64,000 nucleotides of DNA from AP-15 sp963787425 (lineage in GTDB: Bacteria; Pseudomonadota; Alphaproteobacteria; ATCC43930; CGMCC-115725): assembly GCA_963787425.1 (NCBI GenBank), contig CAWBCV010000001.1:248001-312000 (forward strand). The letters run 5' to 3'. How positions within the stretch are numbered: the stretch's first letter is position 1; each line of letters opens with the position of its first letter. The notes under the pieces were generated by a model. It was given only the letters and a program-made list of their open reading frames with translations, did not search any database and was not told where the DNA came from. Both the position numbers and the translations under genes were made by a program. This document shows positions 1-9,130 of the stretch, piece after piece.

Positions 1-844
1 GAACCTCCTCGACGAGGATCATCTCGGCCGACGGGCTGGCCTGCACAAAAGCACCGGGCGGGAAGGGAACGGCAACCCCGGACAGCAGCACCCGAACCGG
101 CCGGCGCTCGACCACGACAAGCTCGTCGGTGGCAGAGCGCCAAACTACGCGGGCAAGATCGCACTCCTCGGCAAACTGCGCGAGGGCATCGCATGCGCGG
201 AGCTCCGGCCGCTTCGCCGCCTCGATCATCAGGTCGATCCCACTGTCGGTGTGAGTGAGGGTCGCCTCCGCCGTCCCATCCGGCACCAAAAGCTCGAACG
301 CGATCTGCCGGAGCTCCTCGATGAGCGCGAGGAGCGCCGGTTCGAGCACCGGGCATTCTCGCAGGTCAACGAGGTAGTGGTGGAACTGCTCACGGTACCC
401 GACCCTCACCGGGAGACGGGGATCATGCGGCCGGCTGATCCCGAGCCGTGCCCGGCGCCGTTCCGGCGGAACGAGCCGCACCGACCGGACGACACTTGGA
501 TCGATCCCGACCCGTTCGAGGGCGGTCTTCAATCTCTCCGGCTTGATCCGCCGGTATGATTCGTGATCAGGGTGCTGCAACGCACATCCGCCGCACGTTC
601 CGAAATGCCGGCAGCGGGGAGCGGCGCGCCCCGGCCCGGAGGCAAGCCGCTCGACGACGAAGCCCTCCCGCCCGCCATGGCGGCGTGCCCCGAGCCGAGT
701 GCGGACGAGGTCGCCCGGCACGGTGAAGGGCACAAAGACCGGCTCACCCTGGTATTGCGCGATACCATCCCCGCGTGCGCCGATCCGCTCGACAGCAAGC
801 ACGACGAGGCTGTCGCTATTCGCCTCCAGGCGGCTACGGCACAT
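1..844 (-). CDS. rlmD: 23S rRNA (uracil-C5)-methyltransferase, RlmD/TrmA family (3' end outside window)
   Basis: Reading leftward from an ATG at 844, an open frame runs to the window edge (281 codons), so the C-terminal catalytic half is missing. An N-terminal TRAM-like stretch (residues about 12-50) is followed by the iron-sulfur cysteines C78, C84 and C87 in RCRHFGTCGGCALQH, and the last part has the family motif FVQASPSAE. Such enzymes use SAM to methylate C5 of a uracil in 23S rRNA. It starts 5 bases after the DUF2461 stop, in the same direction as tlyA, so the three probably form an RNA-modification operon. RlmD rather than TrmA or RlmC is inferred from the Cys cluster and the tlyA neighbour; the exact target uridine cannot be told. 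Confidence 0.85.
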   Translation of the reverse strand, partial: MCRSRLEANSDSLVVLAVERIGARGDGIAQYQGEPVFVPFTVPGDLVRTRLGARRHGGREGFVVERLASGPGRAAPRCRHFGTCGGCALQHPDHESYRRIKPERLKTALERVGIDPSVVRSVRLVPPERRRARLGISRPHDPRLPVRVGYREQFHHYLVDLRECPVLEPALLALIEELRQIAFELLVPDGTAEATLTHTDSGIDLMIEAAKRPELRACDALAQFAEECDLARVVWRSATDELVVVERRPVRVLLSGVAVPFPPGAFVQASPSAEMILVEEV

Positions 845-849
845 CTGGG

Positions 850-1599
850 TTAGAAGTCGGGTTTCGGCAGCGGCCGGGCCGGGGCACGGATCGGCACGGC
901 CGCCGCCGTCTCGCCGTCGGCGACCGCCCAGCCCCATCCGAGCAGCGGCAGGGCGGTGCGTGCGAAGGCGACGATGCGGTCGACCAAGGCCGGCGACTGC
1001 ATTTCGGCATCGCTCAATGCGGCGTGTGCCGTAAACGATTTCCAGCCGACATGCTCGGCCACTCTTGTGCCGTTCGCCGCCTCGAGCCCGCGCGGCGGGC
1101 GGGCCAGCCGCTCGTCGCTGGAGAGCGGGCTTCCCGCAGCGGCCAAGCCGTCGACGACCGCGAGGAACGGTTCGGGATCATCGAGGATGGTTTGTCGCAA
1201 CCGGCGCAAAAGGTCGGGCTCCGGGTGCCAGAACCCCGCCGCCACCATCGATTCGGCCGGCGCGATGTGGAGATAGAGCAGGCCCGGGTCACGTTTGCGG
1301 CCGGAGCGCGTCAGCACTGCCCCGGCATGCGTCTTGTACAGCCGTTTGTCCGGCGAGAAACGCACGTCGCGAGAGATGCGGAAGATGCCGTGCCTTGCAT
1401 CGCCGATCAGCGGCAACCCGGCTTCGCGCAGCGCCGCGCCGACCGCGGCGATCAACTCGCGGAACGGCCCCAGCACCTCGGCCTCGTAGACCGCCTTGCG
1501 CGGCTTGAACCAGGCCGGGTCGTTGTTGTCGCGCAGTTCGCTAAAGAACGCGAACGCCGCCGGCCGGAACCCGGCAAACCGGGTCGGGGCTTCCATCAT
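850..1599 (-). CDS. DUF2461 family protein
   Basis: A 249-residue protein beginning MMEAPTRFAGFRP, with the hallmarks of the DUF2461 (TIGR02453) family: the early motif FFSELRDNNDPAWFKPRK, RDVRFSPDKRLYKTH in the middle, and GLLYLHIAP. The family is widespread and has no established function. The double ATG at 1599 is preceded by GGAGGAAACGCG, a good ribosome site, and overlaps the tlyA stop as ATGA, so translation is probably coupled to tlyA. No signal peptide or membrane segment is seen. The start is well supported by the ribosome site and by the family's usual length. Confidence 0.85.
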   Translation of the reverse strand: MMEAPTRFAGFRPAAFAFFSELRDNNDPAWFKPRKAVYEAEVLGPFRELIAAVGAALREAGLPLIGDARHGIFRISRDVRFSPDKRLYKTHAGAVLTRSGRKRDPGLLYLHIAPAESMVAAGFWHPEPDLLRRLRQTILDDPEPFLAVVDGLAAAGSPLSSDERLARPPRGLEAANGTRVAEHVGWKSFTAHAALSDAEMQSPALVDRIVAFARTALPLLGWGWAVADGETAAAVPIRAPARPLPKPDF

Positions 1600-2372
1600 C
1601 GCGTTTCCTCCTTGCCGATGCCGGCGCGGCGGGCGTAGAGCAGGAATTCCCGATTGCCTTGCGGGCCGAGGACCGGGCTCTCGACGACGCCCATGACGGT
1701 CCAACCCGGCTGCGCCGCGACCCAGGCGGCGGCGCGCTCGCAGACCTCGTTATGGATAGCGGGATCGCGCACCACCCCGCCTTTGCCGACGCGCTCGCGG
1801 CCGGCCTCGAATTGCGGCTTGACGAGCGTGACAAGCTCCGCCTCTTCAGCGGCGAGCGCCAGGGGTGCCGGCAATACCGTCGCGAGGCCGATGAAGCTTG
1901 CATCACAGGTGATCATGTCGACCGGCTCGGGAACATGGGCTCGGGTCAGATGGCGGGCGTTCAGTCGCTCGTGGACGACGACCCGCGGATCCTGCCGCAG
2001 TCTCCAGGCGAACTGACCGTGTCCGACATCGATGGCATAGACGCGCCCGGCGCCGCGCGACAGCAACACGTCGGTGAAGCCGCCGGTCGAGGCCCCGATA
2101 TCGAGAGCCGTTTTGCCAACAGCGACGATCCCGAAATGGTCGAAGGCGTGGGCTAGTTTGACGCCCCCGCGCGACACCCAGGGATGAGCGTGCCCCTTGA
2201 CGGCAAGCGCCACATCGGCCGCGAGCTGTTCGCCCGGCTTTTCGATCCGCCGCCCGGCGCAATTGACGACCCCGGCGAGGATCAGTGCTTGAGCCTTGGC
2301 CCGGCTTTCGGCGAGACCGCGCTCGATAAGGAGCTGGTCGGCCCGGCGTTTTGCAATTTTGGGAGAAGACAC
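1596..2372 (-). CDS. tlyA: TlyA family rRNA (cytidine-2'-O)-methyltransferase / hemolysin A
   Basis: 258 residues from a GTG start. An N-terminal S4 RNA-binding domain (residues about 6-60, RADQLLIERGLAESRAKAQ) is followed by an FtsJ-type SAM-binding domain with DIGASTGGFTD and a conserved VKPQFEAGRE near the C-terminus. TlyA proteins 2'-O-methylate cytidines in 16S and/or 23S rRNA; older annotation calls them hemolysins. The GTG is chosen because the S4 domain begins right after it; the frame stays open upstream but without family similarity, and the ribosome site is weak. The stop overlaps the DUF2461 start. In alphaproteobacteria tlyA is often found next to an RlmD-type methyltransferase, as here. 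Confidence 0.9.
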   Translation of the reverse strand: MSSPKIAKRRADQLLIERGLAESRAKAQALILAGVVNCAGRRIEKPGEQLAADVALAVKGHAHPWVSRGGVKLAHAFDHFGIVAVGKTALDIGASTGGFTDVLLSRGAGRVYAIDVGHGQFAWRLRQDPRVVVHERLNARHLTRAHVPEPVDMITCDASFIGLATVLPAPLALAAEEAELVTLVKPQFEAGRERVGKGGVVRDPAIHNEVCERAAAWVAAQPGWTVMGVVESPVLGPQGNREFLLYARRAGIGKEETR

Positions 2373-2530
2373 GACGTCGCTGTGCTTTCGATATTTGCCG
2401 GGAGGCGAGGTTAATGAGGCCTGGCGTCTGCGGAGGAAAATTGGGGGTGAAGGCGGTTCATCGCAATTTTGTTTGCGGAGCCGGCATTCAACCGAACCGA
2501 CGACCGCGGCCAAACTCCCATCATCGTCGA

Positions 2531-2935
2531 ATGAACGCCTTGCTCGGGCTGGTACTGAGCTGGGCCGCTGCGACAGCGCCGGCAGCCGAGATCGCACCCG
2601 ACGAGCGGCGCTCCGGCTACGACTTCGCCGGCCCCGGCATCCGGGCGATGCGGGACGACACCGCCAACCCGGGGATGTTGTGGGTGTTGCAAGGCGAAAC
2701 ACTGTGGGCCAGCAGATCGGAGCCGCAATCCCGTCGTGCGCCGGCTGCCACGGCGACGCGCTGTCGCCTCGAATGGCAGAGCCTCGGCTCGCTGCAGCGC
2801 CGTCTGCGCGGCTGCATGGCCGGGGTGCGCGCCGCGCCCTTCGACTACGGCGCTCCGCAAAGCGTCGCCCTCGAATTCTATCTGATGGAGCGGTCACGCG
2901 GCACGCCGATGGATGCCCCGGCAGTGCGCCCCTGA
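2531..2935 (+). pseudogene. soxA: broken SoxA-like c-type cytochrome (first heme domain only)
   Basis: The N-terminus has a signal-peptide-like stretch (MNALLGLVLSWAAATAPAA) and then the SoxA signature RRSGYDFAGPGIRAM and DDTANPGMLWV. The heme motif CAGCH lies in a different frame, and the frame then returns for APFDYGAPQSVALEFYL and SRGTP, which match the end of the SoxA first heme domain. Frame changes are needed near 2710 (one base missing in a G run) and near 2765 (one extra). SoxA is normally about 270 residues with a second domain; this one stops at 2935 with no second half and no soxX, soxYZ or soxB nearby. It is either a relic or a single-domain cytochrome with two sequence errors. 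Confidence 0.6.
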
Positions 2936-2948
2936 CTGATTGGGCCGC

Positions 2949-4101
2949 CTATCTCCCGGCCTCATCAGTCAGCGGTGGAATTTCGGCGCGAAGCTTGGCG
3001 ATCGTGTAGTGCTTGACGTCGAGCGTCCACGGCAAGTCGATCGCCGGCTCCGGCACTCCGGCGAAAGGCAGGTAGAGCGCGATGTTGGAGACATAGAGGA
3101 ATTGCCCGTCGGCGCTGAATGCCGGGCTCGCCGGGAAGAGCAGTCCGCGGATCGTTCCGTCGATGTCGATTCCGTTGAAATCACCGCGCCTGGCAATAAC
3201 TTTGGGCAGCATCTGACCCAGCCGGTCGACCGCGTTCGGGTCGATGACGTCGACCTCGTCTTGCTGATTGGCGACGACCCAGAGATTGTCATGTCGGTCG
3301 ACGGCGATCCCGTCCGGGGCATTGATGCCGGTGGTCAGGACTGCCGCCGTCACCCCGGCCGGGACCGACACCGAGCCGTCATGGTTTAAGGTTACGGGCA
3401 CCTTGACGATCGAATGGTAAGCGGTGTTAGCCACGTACATCGCGGTGAATTTGTTGTCGAACTCGACGCCGTTCGCGCCGAAGGGCGGGACCAGGATCAC
3501 TCCGGTGGCGGCCTGCGGCGACAGTGTCTGCGAGTTGACGAACGCCGTCGGAACGCCGCCGGTAGGGCCGGTCTTCCAAACCACGCCTTGAAACGAATCC
3601 GAAACGTAGACATTGCCGGCCTTGTCGAAGGTCAGCGCATTGAGGCCGGAGGCGCTGCCGAGCCCGGTGTTCATGAACACGATCGCTTTGCCTGTCGCCG
3701 GGTTGGCCTGCCAGACGATCCCTTGGGCGAGATCGCAGATCAGCAAAGTCTTCGAGGATGATTGATACACCAGGCCCAAGAGATGCGGGCTGGGCTGCGG
3801 CGCGGGGCTCGGCTGCCGGGTTGATCAGAGGTCTGTCATAGAGCAGCGCGCCGTCGGGCTTGAAGGAGAACAGATGAGGCGGTGCGGCGACCGCGCCTTC
3901 GCTGTTGAACCCGAAAGACGGCGTGTAAACCGTGCCGTCCGGGCCGACGGTAAGTCCTTCGATCGATACCGGCACGTTGCCGGGCAGGTAAGGCACGACG
4001 GCGAAGATCTCAGTGTCGCCGCGATCCCAAGCGAGCACCTGTGCTATACTGGAGATCAATAGCAACGCTACGACAACTCCACCGATCAATGCTCTTTTCA
4101 C
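2949..4101 (-). CDS. secreted SMP-30/NHL-type beta-propeller protein (one frameshift)
   Basis: The N-terminal part (from ATG 4101) has a signal peptide (MKRALIGGVVVALLLISS, cleavage near AWA) and a first propeller blade; the rest lies in another frame and has repeated blades such as GNVYVSDSFQGVVWK, DGIAVDRHDNLWVVANQ and SADGQFLYVSN. Removing one base from the GGG at 3787-3789 joins the two parts into one protein of about 383 residues. The fold suggests a periplasmic gluconolactonase/SMP-30-like or NHL protein; no catalytic assignment can be made. It faces the soxA relic tail to tail. The single homopolymer base points to a sequence error rather than decay. Confidence 0.7.
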
Positions 4102-4737
4102 CGTTCCCTCCCGGAATAATGTTGGTTAATTTCGACCAGCCGTGCGCAACAATACTGTGTTTGGCCGGTAATGGTGTCAAGCATCTCTGTCGGAATTATT
4201 TCCGATGCGCCAAGTCCCTCCGATCGCGATCCGATGAAGTTCAACGGCCTCGAAATTCCCTGTTGCGATGCCTGCTGGCGAAACTACACTTTCTCAACTG
4301 AGACAAGGCCGGGCTGCTGGCTATCACTAGCCCTTCGCAACCGGTCGCCCCTCGACCCTCCTGGCTGTTTTTGCAGCCAAATAACAGCCATCCACCTCAT
4401 TCGCTCGCCGGCGCCGGCCATCGGCGCTTTCCCGAAGCTCCATCAGACACGAACATTATGGCAATTTAGTGTTGCCTATTCGGCAACGAGGGTGCCCCGT
4501 CAAGGATGATCCGCTCCTTACAGAATGGCGCCTGGACGCAGCCTTTAAGTTGTAAATGCGATCGATCGCATGCGGTACCGATGCGTTTCAAAAGGAGCAT
4601 TCGTGTCCTTCGACCGGTCAGACGAGGGGTCGCCGCCCCGGTATTGGAAAGACCACATCGTCCCGCTACCGTGCGGCTGACTTGATACGGTTTCCAACCT
4701 ACAATGCAAACAATTCGCGACGCGAGGCCAAGGACGG
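4102..4737. other. 636-bp stretch with no recognisable gene
   Basis: Lower in GC than its surroundings. No frame shows family similarity, and the short open frames here lack ribosome sites. It must hold the promoter of the leftward propeller gene and possibly that of the FkbM gene. A small palindromic GGCTGTTT..AACAGCC arrangement is seen around 4368-4394. Nothing else is supported. Confidence 0.4.
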
Positions 4738-5577
4738 GTGGGAGCGAAAAGCTTGCGTTCGCTAGCGTTCGTTTTTATGAAACAGCTATGTAATTCCGCA
4801 AATCATCCAATCGCGGAGCAGTGGCGAAGCGCCGTCGGCAGCGCTCGCGCACTAGTCATTTACTACGGCAATCCGAGGCGCCGATGGCGCATGGACAGGC
4901 TCTACTCCGACTTTGTGCGACAGGGTGACCTCGTCTTCGATATCGGAAGCCATGTCGGCGACCGGATAGGATCGTTTCGCCGCCTCCGCTGCCGGGTCGT
5001 TGCGGTCGAGCCGCAACCGAGGCTGGTCAGGATATTGCGGTACTTGTACGATCGTGATCCTGATGTCGCAATTGAACCGATGGCGATTGCCGCGGCTTCC
5101 GGAAACATCGAGATGTTCGACAACCTCGACAATGCGAGCTTGACCACCGCATCTCCAGGCTTTCTCGCCGCGGCGTCGGCGTCGCCGGGCTGGCGTGGCG
5201 AGCGTTGGCCCGGCCGCTTCGTCGCTCCGGCAATCACCTTGGACCGGCTGATCGAGCGCTATGGCGAGCCGACTTTTACCAAAATCGACGTGGAAGGCTT
5301 CGAGGCCGAGGCCCTTGCGGGACTTTCGCGGCCGCTACAGGCATTCTCCTTCGAATTCACAACGATTCTGCGCCAAGTCGCGATCGACTGCCTGACCCAC
5401 TGCCGGGCGCTTGGCGCGTACCGTTACAACGCTGCCCTGGGCGAGAGCCAACGCTTGGCCTTCACGCAATGGGTCGATGCCGAGCAAATAAAGCAATGGC
5501 TCGAGATGCTGCCAGACCGCGCTAATTCCGGCGACATTTACGCGCGCCTGCCGGGCTCCGGCAATCAACGGGCGTAA
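4738..5577 (+). CDS. FkbM family SAM-dependent methyltransferase
   Basis: 279 residues from GTG 4738, or 266 from ATG 4777; neither has a well-spaced ribosome site, so the start is uncertain. Domain evidence: the SAM-binding motif LVFDIGSHVGDRIGSF (residues about 64-79), VVAVEPQPRLVRIL, and the FkbM signature TKIDVEGFEAEALAGL (about 182-197). FkbM enzymes O-methylate sugars or polyketides; the substrate here is unknown. The gene stands alone between an uncoded stretch and the hydroxylase gene. The family call is firm, the acceptor is not. Confidence 0.8.
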   Translation: MGAKSLRSLAFVFMKQLCNSANHPIAEQWRSAVGSARALVIYYGNPRRRWRMDRLYSDFVRQGDLVFDIGSHVGDRIGSFRRLRCRVVAVEPQPRLVRILRYLYDRDPDVAIEPMAIAAASGNIEMFDNLDNASLTTASPGFLAAASASPGWRGERWPGRFVAPAITLDRLIERYGEPTFTKIDVEGFEAEALAGLSRPLQAFSFEFTTILRQVAIDCLTHCRALGAYRYNAALGESQRLAFTQWVDAEQIKQWLEMLPDRANSGDIYARLPGSGNQRA

Positions 5578-5725
5578 CCCCGCACATTGTCAGCCAGACC
5601 GCGAAGCTCTGTGCTGTCGCTTCGACGAGCTGCAACGCCGAGCGGTTTTGCAGCAGGGCGGCTGCCGATTTCCGCGCTCCTTACGGGGTCTATACGCCGG
5701 CTGCGGCGCGGTTTATTGAGATAGG

Positions 5726-7217
5726 ATGAGAACCGGCGCCGAATACCGCGAGGCCCTGCGCGATGGACGCAGGGTGTGGGTGATGGGCGAGGGCTGGGCC
5801 GCGAGACGTCACGGCGCACCCCGCCACGCGGCCGATGGTCGAGGAATACGCCGCCTGGTACGACCGCCATCTCGACCCCGCTTGGCAGGAGGTGCTGCTG
5901 GCGCCGGCGGATGCCCACGGAAAGCGGGTGCCGTGGGCCTATGTGGTGCCGAGAGGCGTCGCGGACCTGATCGGCATGGGCCGGTCCTTCGCGAAAACGA
6001 TGTTTTTGAGCGCCGGCAACATCACGCACACGCCGGCCTACGGCAATCTGATCGCGCTCGGCGTACTGACCGCGGTGCAGTCCCGCAACGTCTCGCAACA
6101 GCAGGTCGCCGAGGCTGTGGCGTACCGCGAGCTGATCGCTCGAACCGGCCGGTTTCTCACCTATTGCGGCGGCGCCCCGATCATTGGTCAGCGAATGCGC
6201 CCGGACCCGCGCGAGCGGGTCGCGTTGAAGCTGGTGCGCGAGAGCGATGCCGGCGTCGTCATCCGCGGCAAGGTCGGCATGCATACGAGCCCGGCCTATG
6301 CCGAGGACGTCTATATCGGCGCCCTCTGCGGCATCGAGATCGGCGAGCATCGCGCGAGCTTTATCGTGCCGGTCAATGCGGCCGGCGTTACCACGCTGTG
6401 CCGCAAGATCGCGGCGCGCGACGGCAACCCTTTCGTTTCGCCGCTCAGCAGCCGCTATGACGAGCTCGACGGCCAGATGTGGCTCGATGACGTGTTCATC
6501 CCGTGGGAGCGTGTGTTTTTTGTCGATCCTTCTCCGGAGGCGATCCCGCGCTGGCTGCGCTGGCATCACCTCTATGGCTGGCTGTCGAAAGCGGAGTTCA
6601 CGCTGGGCCTGGCGCTAGCCTCGACCCATGCGATGGGTCTGAAGGAGCATGAGCAGACCATCGAGCACCTGGTCGATGTGATCGTCGCGGTGCAGTCTGT
6701 GCGCAGCTGCCTGACGGCGGCCGAGCGCGACCCTGATTTCACGCCGGCAGGCTATTGCTTTCCCAGTCACGCCCATATCGCGGCGGGCGGCATTGCGCTC
6801 TTCAAGTCCCGCCAGCGGATATCGGAGATCCTGCGGATCGTGCCCGGCTCCTCACTCGTCGTCGCTCCCTCCGACCGTGATCTCGCGGCGCCCGAGATGG
6901 CTGCAGGCCTCGAAGAATCATTTGGCGGCGGCGGTTACACCGCATTGCAGCGTTCGGCTCTGCTGCAATTGGCTTGGGACCACGTCTCTTCGGCGCTCGA
7001 CGGCCGTAAATCGGCATTCGAGCTGCATGCCAGCGGCGGGATGGCCAACTGGCGCAGTTGGCTGCGCCGCAGCTTCAAGGACTACAACGAGCTGGCCAAT
7101 GCAGTGCTTCGTGCGCTCGATTTGCCGATGCCGCAAATAGACCTGGGCAATATTCCGGCGGCGCCGCCGGCAATGCGGCGCACGATCACCACACCAGAAT
7201 CGACCGAGAAGCCGTAA
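5726..7217 (+). CDS. hpaB: 4-hydroxyphenylacetate 3-hydroxylase (HpaB) family oxygenase (one frameshift)
   Basis: The start MRTGAEYREALRDGRRVW is the typical N-terminus of HpaB-family flavin-dependent monooxygenases, but it is in a different frame from the rest (DVTAHPATRPMVEEYAAWYD onward). Removing one base near 5803 gives a continuous protein of about 496 residues. Later motifs include FLTYCGGAPIIGQRM, GKVGMHTSPAYAEDVYIGAL, LSSRYDELDGQMWLDDVFIP and ASGGMANW. Such enzymes use reduced FAD from a separate reductase to ortho-hydroxylate phenols; no reductase gene is nearby. The phenolic substrate is not determined. The frameshift looks like a one-base sequence error because no other lesion is seen. 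Confidence 0.75.
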
Positions 7218-7364
7218 TCGCGGTACGCTGCATCAAACCTGCTGCCGAGTTGCCGTTGCCGGTTCGGCCAATTGTCGTCAAACCGATTGCCGCTATGTCG
7301 ACCGCTACTTTCGGGCTAAACTCGACTCTCGAACGGGAACTCACCGAGTTCAAGGAGAGGCTGA

Positions 7365-7757
7365 ATGCGATCAATCGTCGGGACATGGCGGTTGGTGGCC
7401 GCCGCCGCACATGACGGGAATGGTCAGCCACTGCCGCCACCCTATGGCGCCAAGGGCATGGGCCGGGTGGCGTTCAGCGCCGATGGGCGAATGATATCGG
7501 TGGTGTGCGATGGACGCCCGGAGCTCCCGCTCGGCGTGCACCGAGACTATTCTTCGTATTGCGGCAACTACACGTTTGATGGCGCGCAGCTGGTCACCAC
7601 TGTCGACGCCGCATCGGATCCGGCCCGGATCGGCAGCGAGCAGGTGCGCGACGTCCGATTTGACGGGGATCGGATGATCTTGCGCCCCCCGCCGCGTCGA
7701 TCCGGCGACAGAACCGAGCAGCGCGAACTGACCTGGGAGCTGGTCGCGGCGGACTAA
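7365..7757 (+). CDS. lipocalin-like domain protein
   Basis: A 130-residue protein starting MRSIVGTWRLVAAAA, with a well-placed AAGGAGAGG ribosome site at about 7352-7360. The opening GTWRL, KGMGRVAFSADGRMISVV and SSYCGNYTFDG match the lipocalin-like domain (PF13924 type), a small beta-barrel family of unknown ligand. There is no clear signal peptide. It follows the HpaB gene by about 150 bases and precedes galM by 22; co-transcription with galM is possible. No catalytic residues can be pointed to. Confidence 0.7.
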   Translation: MRSIVGTWRLVAAAAHDGNGQPLPPPYGAKGMGRVAFSADGRMISVVCDGRPELPLGVHRDYSSYCGNYTFDGAQLVTTVDAASDPARIGSEQVRDVRFDGDRMILRPPPRRSGDRTEQRELTWELVAAD

Positions 7758-7779
7758 TCGGCCCGCACCCCTTTCCCTC

Positions 7780-8979
7780 ATGAGCGACTTGCGCTTTCCC
7801 CTCGACAGCGAACTCAGCGCAAATGCAGCGCGCAGCTTTGCTATCGCCGCGGCACTGGCGGGCGCGATCACCGGCGGAACGGCGAGCGCCGCCGCCACCC
7901 TCGATCAAGCTCCATATGGCACCACGCAAGGCGGGCAGGCGGTCGACATCTTCACCATGACCAACGATCACGGCATCCGCGTGCGCTTTCTCAGCCTTGG
8001 CGGCGTCATCACTGAGATCGACGTGCCCGATCGTGCAGGCCGGCCCGACAATATCGTGCTCGGCCTCAACAACTTGCGGGAATACGAGACGCTCCCCGGC
8101 CATTACGGCGCGATCACCGGACGTTATGCCAACCGCATAGGCGGTGCGCAATTCACTCTGGATGGCCAGACCTATCATCTGATCGCCAACAATGGGGCAA
8201 ACACGCTCCATGGCGGCCCCAATGCGCTCGACCGCCAGGTCTGGACGGTATCGCCCCTGACCGTGCCGAACGGTGTCGCCGCGACGCTGAGCTATGTCAG
8301 CCCGGACGGCGATCAGAACTTCCCCGGCACCCTGACGACCCGCGTGACCTATACGCTGACCAACGACGATGTGCTGCAGATCGCCTATGTCGCGAGCACC
8401 GACAAGGATACAGTGGTCAACTTCACCAACCATTCCTATTTCAACCTGACCGGCAACGGCTCCGGTTCCGCCGCCGATCAGTTGCTGCTGGTGAACGCCG
8501 ACCGCTACACGCCAGTCGGACCCGATCTCATTCCCACCGGAGAGATCGCACCAATCGAAGGCACGCCGCTCGATTTCCGGCAGATGATGCCGATCGGCGC
8601 GCGGCTCAACAGCGCGTTCCAGCAGATGGTTTATGCGCATGGCTACGACCACAATTTCGTGCTGAACAAAGGCGCCGGCAACGGCATGACGTTTGCCGCG
8701 CGCGGCTATGATCCGCGCACCGGCCGCGTCATCGACTGCTTCACCACCGAGCCGGCAGTGCAGGTCTATACCAGCAACGGCATGAACGGCTCGGTGGTCG
8801 GGTCGTCGGGCACGACGTATCGCCAGACCGAGGCATTCACGCTCGAGACGCAGCATTTCCCCGACAGCCCCAACAAGCCGAACTTTCCGACCACGGTGTT
8901 GAAGCCGGGGCAGGATTTCCATTCGACGACGATATTCCGTTTCGCGACGGATGCACCCTTGCCGCCACTGCCGCGCTGA
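7780..8979 (+). CDS. galM: aldose 1-epimerase (galactose mutarotase), exported
   Basis: 399 residues with an N-terminal export-like region (AAALAGAITGGTASAAA, about residues 24-40) followed by the complete GalM fold. Seen: GHYGAITGRYANRIGGAQF, NTLHGGPNALDRQVW, the catalytic His region NFTNHSYFNLTG, and the catalytic Glu region AFTLETQHFPDSPN. The enzyme interconverts alpha- and beta-anomers of aldoses. The start lacks a good ribosome site, so a slightly different start or coupling to the upstream lipocalin-like gene is possible. The signal region suggests periplasmic action, common in this family branch. Confidence 0.88.
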   Translation: MSDLRFPLDSELSANAARSFAIAAALAGAITGGTASAAATLDQAPYGTTQGGQAVDIFTMTNDHGIRVRFLSLGGVITEIDVPDRAGRPDNIVLGLNNLREYETLPGHYGAITGRYANRIGGAQFTLDGQTYHLIANNGANTLHGGPNALDRQVWTVSPLTVPNGVAATLSYVSPDGDQNFPGTLTTRVTYTLTNDDVLQIAYVASTDKDTVVNFTNHSYFNLTGNGSGSAADQLLLVNADRYTPVGPDLIPTGEIAPIEGTPLDFRQMMPIGARLNSAFQQMVYAHGYDHNFVLNKGAGNGMTFAARGYDPRTGRVIDCFTTEPAVQVYTSNGMNGSVVGSSGTTYRQTEAFTLETQHFPDSPNKPNFPTTVLKPGQDFHSTTIFRFATDAPLPPLPR

Positions 8980-9130
8980 GAACCACCAAGAACGCGGATG
9001 ATCCCTTGCAGCAAGAACTCGGCGACACCCACGCCGAACGCCGCATAAAGCACACTGATGAATACACTTATGGTTTTTTAGGTTGTAATCCGATCGACCT
9101 CGTCGAGCGTCATCTCGGTGAAAGACCGGC

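Noticed and set aside
8766..9053. A short minus-strand frame with a hydrophobic start just after the ABC binding-protein gene, considered as a permease start.
   Set aside because: It runs antisense into galM, is too short and shows only one weak membrane-like segment; no permease motif was found.
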